Source: Azospirillum oryzae (GTDB taxonomy: Bacteria; Pseudomonadota; Alphaproteobacteria; Azospirillales; Azospirillaceae). Taken from it: 64,000 nt of DNA. The stretch's first letter is position 1, and each line of letters begins with the position of its first letter. Shown piece after piece: positions 9,487-17,694 of the stretch. The translations under genes were made by a program, and so were the position numbers. Below the pieces are notes generated by a model. The model was not told where the DNA came from, did not search any database, and saw only the letters and a list, made by a program, of their open reading frames with translations. The stretch spans positions 248,001 through 312,000 of the forward strand of contig NZ_VTTM01000003.1 of NCBI RefSeq assembly GCF_008364795.1, read 5' to 3'.

Positions 9487-9972
9487 ATGCACGAGTACAG
9501 CGAGCGGCCGCGCCGCGCCGACGATCACCCCAGCCACCGGCCGTTGCCGCCGGGCTGTTTCCGGATGCAGCGGCCCATTCGCTTTTCCCACTGCGACCCG
9601 GCCGGGATCGTCTATTTCCCGGTCTATTTCGACATGTTCAACGGCGCGGTGGAGGACTGGTTCACCCAGGGTCTGGACATCGACTATGCGACGATGATCC
9701 TGCAGCGGCGCCTGGGCCTGCCGATCGTGCATGCGGAATGCGATTTCGTGATCCCCAGCCGCATGGGCGACACGCTGACCCTTGGCGTCCTGCTGGAACG
9801 TCTGGGCCGCAGCTCGCTTCAGCTGCGCATCAACGGCGAGCATGAGGGGCAGGTCCGGCTGTCGGGCAGCCTGACGCTGGTCACCACCTCGCTGGACGAT
9901 TTCGCCGCGGTGCCGATCCCCGACGACATCCGCGCCGCCATGCTGCGCTATCAGGCGGGCTGCGAGGGATAA
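9487..9972 (+). CDS. Hotdog-fold acyl-CoA thioesterase (4HBT family)
   Basis: The protein has 161 residues. FSHCDPAGIVYFPVYFDMFN contains the aspartate of the 4-hydroxybenzoyl-CoA thioesterase active site followed by the conserved PAGIVYFP. The later stretch DFVIPSRMGDTLTLGV fits the hotdog sheet. Members hydrolyse aryl- or acyl-CoA thioesters in the cytoplasm. About 26 residues precede the usual family start, and an internal ATG at 9565 is a possible alternative, but GAG-rich sequence before 9487 supports the upstream start. The Lrp/AsnC gene follows after a strong terminator. Confidence 0.85.
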   Translation: MHEYSERPRRADDHPSHRPLPPGCFRMQRPIRFSHCDPAGIVYFPVYFDMFNGAVEDWFTQGLDIDYATMILQRRLGLPIVHAECDFVIPSRMGDTLTLGVLLERLGRSSLQLRINGEHEGQVRLSGSLTLVTTSLDDFAAVPIPDDIRAAMLRYQAGCEG

Positions 9973-9990
9973 GAGGGGCTGCGTATTTCC

Positions 9991-10021
9991 CCCCTCTCCC
10001 GCCCCGGGAGAGGGCCTTTTT
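9991..10021 (+). terminator. Intrinsic terminator after the thioesterase gene
   Basis: CCCTCTCCC, a short loop and GGGAGAGGG form a perfect 9-bp stem followed by CCTTTTT. It faces the plus strand and lies about 20 bases after the thioesterase stop codon. The stem belongs to a GC-rich hairpin type also seen at 33725 and 53150. Confidence 0.85.
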
Positions 10022-10051
10022 GCGCGCCCTGACCTGCTGCGACGGACCTCC

Positions 10052-10477
10052 ATGGACGACATCGACCGGCGGCTGATCGATCTGTTGACGGTGAACGCGC
10101 GCACCAGCACGGCGGCGCTGGGCCGCGCGCTGGGGCTGTCGCGGTCCACCGTGCAGGACCGCATCGCCCGGCTGGAGCGCCACGGGGTGATCGCCGGCTA
10201 TACCGTGAAGCTGGGCGACCCGGCGCCGCGCCGCGGGGTGTCGGCGCTGGTGATGATCAGCGTGAACGCCCGGCTGGCCGACCGCGCCGTCCATGCCCTG
10301 CGCAAGATGCCGGAGGTGATCCGGCTGCACAGCATCAGCGGGCAGTATGATCTCTGCGCCACCGTCGGCACCGAGACGCATGACGCGATGGACGCCGCGC
10401 TGGACAGCATCGGCCGCCTGCCCGGTGTGGAGCGCACGATGTCGTCGATCGTGCTGTCGACGAAGATGGAACGGTAG
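10052..10477 (+). CDS. Lrp/AsnC-family transcriptional regulator
   Basis: The 141-residue protein opens with DDIDRRLIDLLTVNARTSTA and a helix-turn-helix (ALGRALGLSRSTVQDRIARLE, about residues 24-44), then a RAM/AsnC ligand domain with SISGQYDLCATV. This length and order are standard for Lrp/AsnC feast-famine regulators that sense amino acids. It stands alone between two terminators and faces pyruvate kinase, so its target is unclear. Confidence 0.9.
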   Translation: MDDIDRRLIDLLTVNARTSTAALGRALGLSRSTVQDRIARLERHGVIAGYTVKLGDPAPRRGVSALVMISVNARLADRAVHALRKMPEVIRLHSISGQYDLCATVGTETHDAMDAALDSIGRLPGVERTMSSIVLSTKMER

Positions 10478-10479
10478 GA

Positions 10480-10511
10480 GAGGCCCCCGTCCGGTAAGGA
10501 ACGGGGGCCTC
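10480..10511. terminator. Bidirectional terminator between asnC-like gene and pyk
   Basis: GAGGCCCCCGT, a 10-base loop and ACGGGGGCCTC form a perfect 11-bp stem. It begins two bases past the Lrp/AsnC stop codon and ends seven bases before the pyk stop, so it can end both convergent transcripts. The left arm plus loop also matches the CCTTAC-N4-[T/C]GGGGG motif of the first 600 bases (reverse strand, 10482-10499). Confidence 0.75.
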
Positions 10512-10517
10512 CCGCCC

Positions 10518-11942
10518 TTACGCCTTCCCGTCCATCTGGATGACGCGCAGGTTGTTGGTGGTGCCGGCCTGGGCGAAGGGGATGCCGGCGACGACGACCA
10601 TGGTGCCGGTCCGGCCGGCGAACTCCTCCGCCCGCGCGGTGGAGATGGCGCGGTCGACCATCTCCTCGTAGGTGCGGATGTCGTCGGACAGCACGCTGTG
10701 GGCGCCCCACAGCAGGCAGAGCCGGCGCGACACCGCCTTGTCCGGGGTGATCGCCAGGATCGGCACCTCCGGCCGCTTGCGGGCGATGCGCGCCGCGGTG
10801 GTGCCGCTGGAGGTGAAGGCGACGATGGCCGAGGAATGCAGGCTGTTGGCCAGATCGGCGGCCGCGGCGGCCACGGCGTGGGGCGGGCTGTGCTCCTCCC
10901 CCGGATGGGTCGCCTGGATCAGCGAGTGATAGAGCTTGTGCTGCTCGGTGGAGCGGATGATGCGGTCCATCATGGTGACCGCTTCGATCGGATACTGGCC
11001 CGACGCCGATTCGGCCGACAGCATCACCGCGTCGGCGCCGTCATAGATGGCGGTCGCCACGTCCGATGCCTCGGCCCGCGTCGGGGTCGGGGCGGAGACC
11101 ATCGAATCGAGCATCTGGGTGGCGACGATCACCGGCTTCACCGCCAGACGGCAGGCGCGCACCAGCTCCTTCTGGCGGCCGGGCACGTCCTCGTGCGGGA
11201 TTTCGACGCCGAGGTCGCCGCGCGCCACCATCACCGCGTCGGACAGGCGAATGATGTCGTCGATCCGCTCCAGCGCCTGCGGCTTCTCGATCTTCGCCAT
11301 GATGCCGGCGCGGTCGCCGATCAGGCCGCGGCCCTCGATGATGTCGCCCGGCTTCTGCACGAAGGACATGGCGACCCAATCGACGCCCAGCTCCAGCCCG
11401 AAGGCGAGGTCGGCGCGGTCCTTGGCGGTCAAGGGCGACAGGTCGAGCACGGTGCCCGGCAGGTTGACGCCCTTGCGGTTGGAGATGGTGCCGCCGATGA
11501 CCACGCGGGCCTCGATCCAGTCGTCGCCCAGCTCGGTCACCTCGAGGCGGACGCGGCCGTCGTCGATCAGCAGATGGTGGCCGGGCATGATGGCGGCGAA
11601 GATTTCCGGGTGCGGCAGCGGGATGGAGCGCTTGTCGCCCTCGCTGCCATTCAGCACGAAGCGGATCTGCTCGCCGGTGGATACTGCGATCTTGCCGTCG
11701 CGGATGGTGCCGACGCGGATCTTCGGACCCTGGAGATCCTGAAGGATGCCGATGGGGCGGCCGACCTCCGCCTCCAGTTCGCGGATGGCGCGGTGGACCT
11801 TGGCGTGGTCGTCGTGGGTGCCATGGCTGAAGTTCAGCCGGAAGGTGTCGACGCCGGCCAGGAACAGGGTCTTCAGCATCTCGGGCGAGTTGCTGGCCGG
11901 TCCGACGGTGGCGACGATCTTGGCGCGGCGATGACGGCGCAT
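10518..11942 (-). CDS. pyk: Pyruvate kinase
   Basis: The 474-residue enzyme transfers phosphate from phosphoenolpyruvate to ADP, the last step of glycolysis. Visible family motifs are KIVATVGPAS at the N-terminus, FRLNFSHG, the active-site signature IMAKIEKPQALE, ARGDLGVEIP, and ATQMLDSM followed by PTRAEASDVATAIYDG. Length and order match bacterial type II enzymes, with the C-terminal domain complete. The ATG at 11942 opens a frame preceded by a 200-base gap with no gene. It appears monocistronic. Confidence 0.96.
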   Translation of the reverse strand: MRRHRRAKIVATVGPASNSPEMLKTLFLAGVDTFRLNFSHGTHDDHAKVHRAIRELEAEVGRPIGILQDLQGPKIRVGTIRDGKIAVSTGEQIRFVLNGSEGDKRSIPLPHPEIFAAIMPGHHLLIDDGRVRLEVTELGDDWIEARVVIGGTISNRKGVNLPGTVLDLSPLTAKDRADLAFGLELGVDWVAMSFVQKPGDIIEGRGLIGDRAGIMAKIEKPQALERIDDIIRLSDAVMVARGDLGVEIPHEDVPGRQKELVRACRLAVKPVIVATQMLDSMVSAPTPTRAEASDVATAIYDGADAVMLSAESASGQYPIEAVTMMDRIIRSTEQHKLYHSLIQATHPGEEHSPPHAVAAAAADLANSLHSSAIVAFTSSGTTAARIARKRPEVPILAITPDKAVSRRLCLLWGAHSVLSDDIRTYEEMVDRAISTARAEEFAGRTGTMVVVAGIPFAQAGTTNNLRVIQMDGKA

Positions 11943-12144
11943 ATGGTTCCGGCCGCGGGGGCCGTCCTCTTTGGCTGGGCCGTCCGGTGCGCCGACGGGA
12001 CGGCGGCCACCTTGGAGGGACGGCGGGGTGACTGGTCAGCAATGCAACGGCCGGAGCGGGCAACCGGTGGAGTAGCCCGTCGACTGTTCGCGTGCCTGAA
12101 CAAGGTGTCGCCATTGCAGCCGGAAAGCAAGGCGGCTGGCGGGG

Positions 12145-13050
12145 TCAGAGTTCCCCCAACTGCTCGTGCAGATCCTCGATGGCGCGGATGCGGGCGCGGC
12201 CGGCGGGGCCGGTCAGGGGGATCAGTTCGGCGGCCAGCGCGTGGATCACCGCCAGGGCGGCGACATGGGTGTCGAGCGCCGCCAGGCTGCGCGTCTCGCA
12301 GCGGAAGGTCAGCGGCGGCGGCGGGGCCTCCAGGACGGAGTGGCTGTCGGCGATCAGGATGGTGGGAATCGCGCGCTCCCGCACCGCACGCAGCAGGCGG
12401 ACGATGGCCGGCGGGCGGCGGCGGATGCCGACCAGGAACAGCAGGTCGCCGGGCCCCCGATCTCCAGGATTAAGGTCGGCCAGCGTCTCCGCCATCGTCT
12501 CGCCGGATGCCGCCAGTTGGTGGACCTCGCCGCGGACCTGGATGAACTGCCAGCGGGCATAGCCGGCCAGGAAGGCGCTGTTGCGCGCACCGCAGACCCA
12601 GATCCGCCGGGCATCGGCAAGCGCGCGGGCGGCCTGGGCCAGCAGAGCCGGGTCGGTCTGGCGGGCGGTGGCGGCGAGCGCCTCGGCACTGCGCTGGAAA
12701 TGCGCCTCCAAGGGCGCGGGATCGCTTTCGGAGGTTGAAGCCGGGCCGCCGGGGGGCAGCAGGAACAGGGGCGAGCCCCAGTCGCCGCCGCGCCGGGCGG
12801 CCAGCCGCGCCTCCTCGAAGCCGGCATAGCCGAGGCGGCGGACCAGACGCGACACCGTCATCTTCGACACGCCGGCCCGGCCCGCCAGCTCGGTCGCCGA
12901 ATAGCCCGACAGCTCGCCCGGACAGGCCAGGATCACATCGGCGAGCTGCCGCTCCAGCGGGCTGAGATCGCCGTAGCGCTCGCGGATGCGCGCGGTCAGC
13001 GATGGCTCGGCGCCGTCGCTCGCGGAGGTGGCTGAGTTTGCCTGTTTCAT
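12145..13050 (-). CDS. MurR/RpiR-family regulator with SIS domain
   Basis: With the start at 13050 (GAGG upstream; the earlier ATG at 13083 lacks a ribosome-binding site) the protein is 301 residues. Residues about 20-95 are an RpiR-type HTH domain (LSPLERQLADVI, YSATELAGRAGVSKMTVSRL). The C-terminal half is a SIS sugar-isomerase-type domain (IWVCGARNSAFLAGYARW, DLLFLVGIRR). Such regulators usually sense phosphosugars, but here the gene is divergent from an amino-acid ABC operon, which is its probable target. A palindrome at 13117-13132 may be its operator. Confidence 0.87.
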   Translation of the reverse strand: MKQANSATSASDGAEPSLTARIRERYGDLSPLERQLADVILACPGELSGYSATELAGRAGVSKMTVSRLVRRLGYAGFEEARLAARRGGDWGSPLFLLPPGGPASTSESDPAPLEAHFQRSAEALAATARQTDPALLAQAARALADARRIWVCGARNSAFLAGYARWQFIQVRGEVHQLAASGETMAETLADLNPGDRGPGDLLFLVGIRRRPPAIVRLLRAVRERAIPTILIADSHSVLEAPPPPLTFRCETRSLAALDTHVAALAVIHALAAELIPLTGPAGRARIRAIEDLHEQLGEL

Positions 13051-13116
13051 AGGCTGATCGCCTCGTGGTTTCGGCATTTGCATAAAAAATCAGCTTTCGA
13101 AGTGCGACCTATGTGG

Positions 13117-13132
13117 CGTTACAAGCGTAACG
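13117..13132. promoter_or_regulatory. Perfect palindrome, possible RpiR-type operator
   Basis: CGTTAC-AAGC-GTAACG is a 6-4-6 perfect inverted repeat between the divergent RpiR gene and the ABC operon. A further CGTAAC half-site lies about 25 bases downstream near 13156. Its position suggests autoregulation and control of the operon. Confidence 0.5.
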
Positions 13133-13203
13133 GATTTTGCCTATGACGGGATAATCGTAACATTTCCGTGCTTTGGCTCACATCGGAATTCATAGGACGG
13201 AAG

Positions 13204-13218
13204 TGGCACGCCGATTGA
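13204..13218 (+). promoter_or_regulatory. Sigma-54-like -24/-12 promoter
   Basis: TGGCAC, five bases, TTGA matches the RpoN consensus TGGCAC-N5-TTGC with one mismatch. It lies 43 bases before the start codon of the ABC substrate-binding gene, so transcription would begin near 13228. Sigma-54 control of amino-acid uptake is common in nitrogen-regulated systems. Confidence 0.5.
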
Positions 13219-13260
13219 AAAGGAGGGGGTCATCGTCCTTCGCTCTGGAGATCAGGTGCC

Positions 13261-14055
13261 ATGCGGTTCGCAAAGATTCTGGGTGCTCTCGGCCTTGCAA
13301 CGGCGGTTCTGGCCGGCGGTCTGGCCCCGACCCATGCAAAAGCCGACGCGCTTGAGCGCATCGCCAAGGAAAAGGTGCTGCGCGTCGCCGTTCCGCAGGA
13401 CTTCCCGCCCTTCGGTTCGGTCGGCACCGACCTGAAGCCGGTCGGCTACGACATCGACGCCGCCACCCTGATCGCCAAGGAAATGGGCGCCAAGGTCGAG
13501 CTGGTTCCGGTGACCAGCACCAACCGCATCCCCTACCTGACCACCGGCAAGGTCGATCTGGTCATCTCCAGCCTGGGCAAGAATGCGGAGCGCGAGAAGG
13601 TCATCGACTTCTCCACCGCCTACGCCCCCTTCTACAACGGCGTCTTCGGCCCCGACGACATCAAGGCGGAGAAGCCGGAGGATCTGGACGGCAAGACCGT
13701 CGGCGTCACCCGCGGCTCGGTCGAGGACATCGAGCTGTCGAAGATCGTGTCGGACAAGGTCACCGTCCGCCGCTACGAGGACAACAACGGCACCATCTCC
13801 GCCTTCCTGTCGGGACAGGTGCAACTGGTCGCCACCGGCAACGTCGTCGCCGCCGCCATCTTCGAGCGCAACCCGCCGCGCCAGCCGATCATGAAGTTCC
13901 TGATCAAGAACTCCCCCTGCTTCGTCGGGCTGAACAAGAACGAAGGGCCGCTGATGGAGAAGGTCAACGCCATCATCGCCAAGGCGAAGGATGACGGATC
14001 GCTGAACGCCATCGCCAAGAAGTGGCTGCATGCGCCGCTGCCGAAGGATCTGTGA
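13261..14055 (+). CDS. Amino-acid ABC transporter, periplasmic binding protein
   Basis: The 264-residue family 3 solute-binding protein has a Sec signal peptide (MRFAKILGALGLATAVLAGG, cleavage probably after THA). The mature part has LRVAVPQDFPPFGS, PVGYDIDAATLIAKEMG and DLVISSLGKNAEREKVIDFS, typical of polar amino-acid binders. GGAG precedes the ATG. It is the first gene of a four-gene uptake operon with two permeases and an ATPase. A 128-bp palindromic repeat separates it from the permeases and could dampen read-through, giving more binding protein than membrane parts. Confidence 0.92.
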   Translation: MRFAKILGALGLATAVLAGGLAPTHAKADALERIAKEKVLRVAVPQDFPPFGSVGTDLKPVGYDIDAATLIAKEMGAKVELVPVTSTNRIPYLTTGKVDLVISSLGKNAEREKVIDFSTAYAPFYNGVFGPDDIKAEKPEDLDGKTVGVTRGSVEDIELSKIVSDKVTVRRYEDNNGTISAFLSGQVQLVATGNVVAAAIFERNPPRQPIMKFLIKNSPCFVGLNKNEGPLMEKVNAIIAKAKDDGSLNAIAKKWLHAPLPKDL

Positions 14056-14066
14056 GCGGGGGCGTG

Positions 14067-14194
14067 GTGCCCCCTCCCTAACCCTCCCCCGCTTCGCGGG
14101 AGAGGGGACTGCCGCCGCCTCGCTGGAAAGCCACCCTGACAAGCGTCCTACCCCCTCTCCCACCGCAGGTGGGGGAGGGATGGGGAGGGGGCAC
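14067..14194. repeat. GC-rich palindromic intergenic repeat, family 1, copy A
   Basis: About 128 bp begins GTGCCCCCTCCC and ends with its near-exact complement GGGAGGGGGCAC. Two inner hairpins (CCCGCTTCGCGGG and CCCACCGCAGGTGGG types) and the phrase GACAAGCGT lie between. A second copy is at 39031-39156. It lies inside the amino-acid ABC operon. Confidence 0.88.
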
Positions 14195-14214
14195 CCACCT
14201 ACGGACACCGCATA

Positions 14215-14889
14215 ATGGCCTACAGTTTCGATTTCTCGTCCCTGTTGGACTACACGCCCGTGCTGGTGGACGGGATAGTGACGACCATCGGGCTGACCGC
14301 GGTCAGCACGGTGCTGGGGGTGGCGCTCGGCATCGGCGGAGCGGCGGCGCGGACCTCCACGGTCAAGCCGCTGGCGGTGGTGGTCGGCGCCTATGTCGAG
14401 CTGATCCGCAATACGCCCTTCCTGGTGCAGCTGTTCTTCATCTTCTTCGGGCTGCCGTCGCTGGGCATCCGGCTGGCGGAATGGCAGGCGGCGGTGCTGG
14501 CGATGGTCGTCAATCTCGGCGCCTATTCGACCGAGATCATCCGCGCCGGCATCGACGCCACGCCCAAGGGCCAGATCGAGGCCGGGGCCAGCCTGGGCAT
14601 GACCGGGCCGCAGATCTTCCGCTACGTCGTGCTGGGGCCGGCGATGGGGAAGATCTGGCCGGCGCTGACCAGCCAGATCGTCATCGTCATGCTGGGATCG
14701 TCGGTCTGCTCGCAGATCGCGGCGGAGGAACTGAGCTTCGCCGCCAACTTCATCCAGTCCCGCAACTTCCGCCCCTTCGAGGTCTATTTCCTGGCGACGG
14801 CGCTGTATCTGGCGCTGGCGGTGGCCTTGCGCTGGATCCTGAGCCTGGTCGGCGGGCGGATGTTCGCCAAGGGGGTGTCGCGTGCTTGA
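14215..14889 (+). CDS. Amino-acid ABC transporter permease (HisQ/GlnP type)
   Basis: The 224-residue inner-membrane protein has five or so hydrophobic helices and the EAA loop that contacts the ATPase (TPKGQIEAGASLGMTGPQIF, about residues 118-137). LIRNTPFLVQLFFIFFGLPS is the usual polar amino-acid permease stretch. Its last codons overlap the GTG start of the next permease by eight bases, showing translational coupling. Confidence 0.93.
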   Translation: MAYSFDFSSLLDYTPVLVDGIVTTIGLTAVSTVLGVALGIGGAAARTSTVKPLAVVVGAYVELIRNTPFLVQLFFIFFGLPSLGIRLAEWQAAVLAMVVNLGAYSTEIIRAGIDATPKGQIEAGASLGMTGPQIFRYVVLGPAMGKIWPALTSQIVIVMLGSSVCSQIAAEELSFAANFIQSRNFRPFEVYFLATALYLALAVALRWILSLVGGRMFAKGVSRA

Positions 14890-15532
14890 GTTCACCCTGT
14901 GGGACATCCTGTCCAACCTGCTGCTGGCGGCGCGCTGGACGGTGCTGCTGTCGCTGATCGCCTTCGTTTCCGGCGGGGTGGCGGGGCTGCTGCTGCTGCT
15001 GGCGCGGGTGTCGCCGGTGCCGCCGCTGCGCGTCGCGGCCCGGCTGTTCATCGAGGTGTTCCAGGGCACGCCGCTGCTGATGCAGCTGTTCATCGTCTTC
15101 TTCGCCCTGCCGCTGATCGGCATCGAGACGACGGCCTGGACCGCCGCCGCCGTCGGGCTGACGCTGTTCACCGCCGCCTATCTCGCCGAGATCTGGCGCG
15201 GCTGCGTCGAGGCGGTGCCGAAGGGCCAGTGGGAGGCGTCCGCCAGTCTGGCGATGAATTTCGGCGAGCAGATGCGCCACGTCATCCTGCCGCAGGCCCT
15301 GCGCATCGCCGTGCCGCCGACCGTCGGATTCTCGGTGCAGGTGGTGAAGGGCACGGCGGTGACCTCCATCATCGGCTTCGTCGAGGTGACGAAGGCCGGA
15401 ACGATGATCACCAACGCCACCTTCCAGCCCTTCCTGGTCTATGGGCTGGTCGGGCTGATCTATTTCGCCCTGTGCTACCCGCTGTCGCTGTCGGCCAAGG
15501 CGCTGGAAAGGAAGCTCAATGTCGCCCGTTAA
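14882..15532 (+). CDS. Amino-acid ABC transporter permease (HisM type)
   Basis: The 216-residue second permease of the heterodimer starts at a GTG inside the end of the previous gene. It has EVFQGTPLLMQLFIVFFALP and the EAA loop VPKGQWEASASLAMNFGEQM, then VKGTAVTSIIGFVEVTKAG. It overlaps the ATPase gene by 14 bases. Substrate class is inferred from family resemblance only. Confidence 0.93.
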   Translation: MLEFTLWDILSNLLLAARWTVLLSLIAFVSGGVAGLLLLLARVSPVPPLRVAARLFIEVFQGTPLLMQLFIVFFALPLIGIETTAWTAAAVGLTLFTAAYLAEIWRGCVEAVPKGQWEASASLAMNFGEQMRHVILPQALRIAVPPTVGFSVQVVKGTAVTSIIGFVEVTKAGTMITNATFQPFLVYGLVGLIYFALCYPLSLSAKALERKLNVAR

Positions 15533-16298
15533 CACGCCCGTCGCCGGTGGGCTCGCCACCGGCAGGCCTCTTGTGAAGCTGTCCGGCATCCGCAAGTCCT
15601 TCGGCCCGGTGGAGGTGCTGAAGGGCGTCGACATGGCGGTGGAGGAGGGTCAGGTCGTCGCCATGATCGGCCGCAGCGGATCGGGCAAGAGCACGCTGCT
15701 GCGCAGCATCAACGGGCTGGAGCGCATCGACGGCGGCGTCATCGAGGTGGACGGCGAATGCGTCGATCCCGGCCAGATCGACCTGCGGGCGCTGCGCCAG
15801 AAGGTCGGCATGGTGTTCCAGCAGTTCAACCTGTTCCCCCACCTGACCGCCGGCGAGAACGTCATGCTGGCGCTGAAGGTGGTGAAGAAGCAGGACAAGG
15901 CGGCCACCCGCGCCGCGGCGGAAGCGGCGCTGGCCAAGGTCGGGCTGGGCCAGAAATTCAACGCCTATCCGTCGCAGTTGTCGGGCGGCCAGCAGCAGCG
16001 CGTCGCCATCGCGCGGTCGCTGGCGATGGCGCCGAAGGTTCTGCTGTGCGACGAGATCACCTCGGCGCTCGACCCCGAACTGGTCGCCGAGGTGCTGGGG
16101 GTGGTCCGCAAGCTGGCGGAAGAGGGAATGACGCTGATCCTGGTGACGCACGAGATGCGCTTCGCCCGCGAGGTCTGCGACCGGCTGGTCTTCATGCATG
16201 GCGGCCGCATCATCGAACAGGGACCGCCGGCCGAGCTGTTCGACCGGCCGGCTACGCCCGAACTGGCGCAGTTCATCGGCATGGTGGAAGCACGCTGA
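15519..16298 (+). CDS. Amino-acid ABC transporter ATP-binding protein (GlnQ/HisP type)
   Basis: The 259-residue ATPase shows Walker A GRSGSGKST, Q-loop MVFQQFNLFPHLT, signature LSGGQQQRVAIARSLA, Walker B VLLCDEITSALDPE and the H-loop VTHEM. It energises uptake through the two preceding permeases. Its ATG overlaps the end of the second permease. No terminator is evident before the convergent RelA/SpoT-like gene 58 bases later. Confidence 0.95.
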   Translation: MSPVNTPVAGGLATGRPLVKLSGIRKSFGPVEVLKGVDMAVEEGQVVAMIGRSGSGKSTLLRSINGLERIDGGVIEVDGECVDPGQIDLRALRQKVGMVFQQFNLFPHLTAGENVMLALKVVKKQDKAATRAAAEAALAKVGLGQKFNAYPSQLSGGQQQRVAIARSLAMAPKVLLCDEITSALDPELVAEVLGVVRKLAEEGMTLILVTHEMRFAREVCDRLVFMHGGRIIEQGPPAELFDRPATPELAQFIGMVEAR

Positions 16299-16356
16299 AC
16301 GGCGCGCTGAGCGGCGCGCCCTCCCCTTCCGGCCCCTTTCCCCCGCCCTGCCCCGG

Positions 16357-17076
16357 TCAGTGCTTGCGCACGCCGAGGTCCAGCAGCGCCTTGCGCAGGC
16401 CGGACGCGGCGGCGGGGCTGGGAACGGTCTGGCGGAAGAAGGCGTAATAGCTCCGGCTGAGGGCGGCGGCGGACTGGCCGCGGCTGGAGCCGGGGGCGAC
16501 GCGGTAGATCTCGTACAGGGCGTGGCCCAGGCCGCCGTCCAGCTGATACTTCATCTTGATGTTCATGAAGCGCACCGGCCCCAGGATGCGGCGGACGCTC
16601 TCCTCCGACTGCTTGGCGTAGATGATCTCCGGCACGTTGATCTGGATTTCCGCCGGACGGCCGTTCGAGGTGCGGACGAAGACGGTGGTCGAGGAATAGC
16701 CGCAGGGATCGGCGTCGGCGCCGACCTCCTTCACCTGGATCAGGCCGCGCCCCTGCGAGGCGGTGAAGGCGCGCTTCAGATCGACCAGCACCGAACGGCA
16801 ATCGGCCAGGGTCGGCACGATGATGGTCATGCGCGCCAGATCCTTGATGGAATGCCAGTCGCCGTCATAGTCCATGCCGACCTTCTGGGACGCGCGCTCC
16901 TCGCTCTTGATCGGGGCGGCGGAGATGACGCCGCGGTATTTGGCGGCGATGGACTGGCCGACCTGCTCGATCTCCGCCTTCGACGCCGCGGCATCGGCGA
17001 AGACGCCCGTCTTGATGCGCGATTGCGCCGCATCCTTGATGCTGTTCAGAAAGGCGGCGTGCGTGCCGGTGGCCAT
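16357..17076 (-). CDS. Single-domain RelA/SpoT-like nucleotidyltransferase-fold protein
   Basis: The protein has 239 residues and GAAGGAA before the ATG. It follows the (p)ppGpp-synthetase motif order: KSEER (57-61, like the R.KS.ES motif), DLARMTIIVPTLADCRSVL (79-97, like D.AG.RI.V), GYSSTTVFVRT (126-136, like GYRSLHLVVR), EIQIN (143-147, like EIQIRT) and GLGHALYEIYR (182-192). Some positions usually thought catalytic differ: the arginine after DLAG is threonine, and GYRS-H lacks the histidine. There is no HD hydrolase, TGS or ACT domain. It may be a diverged small alarmone synthetase, a toxic one, or an inactive relative. No antitoxin-like neighbour is apparent. Confidence 0.6.
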   Translation of the reverse strand: MATGTHAAFLNSIKDAAQSRIKTGVFADAAASKAEIEQVGQSIAAKYRGVISAAPIKSEERASQKVGMDYDGDWHSIKDLARMTIIVPTLADCRSVLVDLKRAFTASQGRGLIQVKEVGADADPCGYSSTTVFVRTSNGRPAEIQINVPEIIYAKQSEESVRRILGPVRFMNIKMKYQLDGGLGHALYEIYRVAPGSSRGQSAAALSRSYYAFFRQTVPSPAAASGLRKALLDLGVRKH

Positions 17077-17694
17077 GGGTCCGTTCCTTCGCAGGCGATC
17101 GATTTATCCCATCATACCGCGCGGCAGGCGGAAGGAAAGTGACGGTCGTCACTCGAACGATTTGGGTATGAAAGGAATATAATCTGTAAATTTATCTCTT
17201 AACGAACCCGGCGGGCGGCGTTGCGAAGATACGGGTGTTAACTTTTTTGTCGGCGAAAAAGGCCGTTTTCGAATTCGGCTTACCCCCATGGCCGTAATCC
17301 AGCGCGACAGCAATCTATCAATCCAGTGTCCAAATGGGTCAGTATAATCGGCGAACATATGGCATCAATCGGCGGTATTTTTGAAAGGATGATGCGTGTA
17401 TGCACATATTGTCGGGGATTGGTTGGTCTATGTCTTTCGAGATTATCTTGCAAAAGTGAGTGCAGACAAAGAATATACTGTTGTGATGAAAAGAAGACTG
17501 TGGGAATGATCGAAAAACCTGTGACCAAGATGGGATATAGTTTGCTGCCATGACTCGTCCCCCTAGAGCGGCCCTGTGATCGGCTGGGCCAAATTTGCCA
17601 CAAGCTTCGAGAAAAGTTAACCGGACTTGGAAAGGTTTCGTTAACCATTCAAGCCCCAGCATGGCTTCAACACAACGGACATAGGATTGAAGTC
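17077..17694. other. AT-richer intergenic region upstream of the GH5 gene
   Basis: About 620 bases of clearly lower GC than the rest of the window separate the RelA/SpoT-like gene from the GH5 gene. Short open frames on both strands have no good ribosome-binding site and no protein-like composition. GTTAAC occurs three times (near 17236, 17617 and 17641), the last two as GTTAACC about 24 bases apart just before the GH5 start. This suggests a long 5' region with regulatory sites or a remnant of foreign DNA. Confidence 0.45.

Noticed and set aside
10482..10499. Eleventh functional copy of the CCTTAC-N4 motif
   Set aside because: It is part of a perfect terminator stem whose C-rich arm explains most of the match; kept only as a possible coincidence.
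17326..17553. Small cysteine-containing ORF in the low-GC region before the GH5 gene
   Set aside because: No convincing ribosome-binding site or domain; overlaps equally long frames on the other strand.
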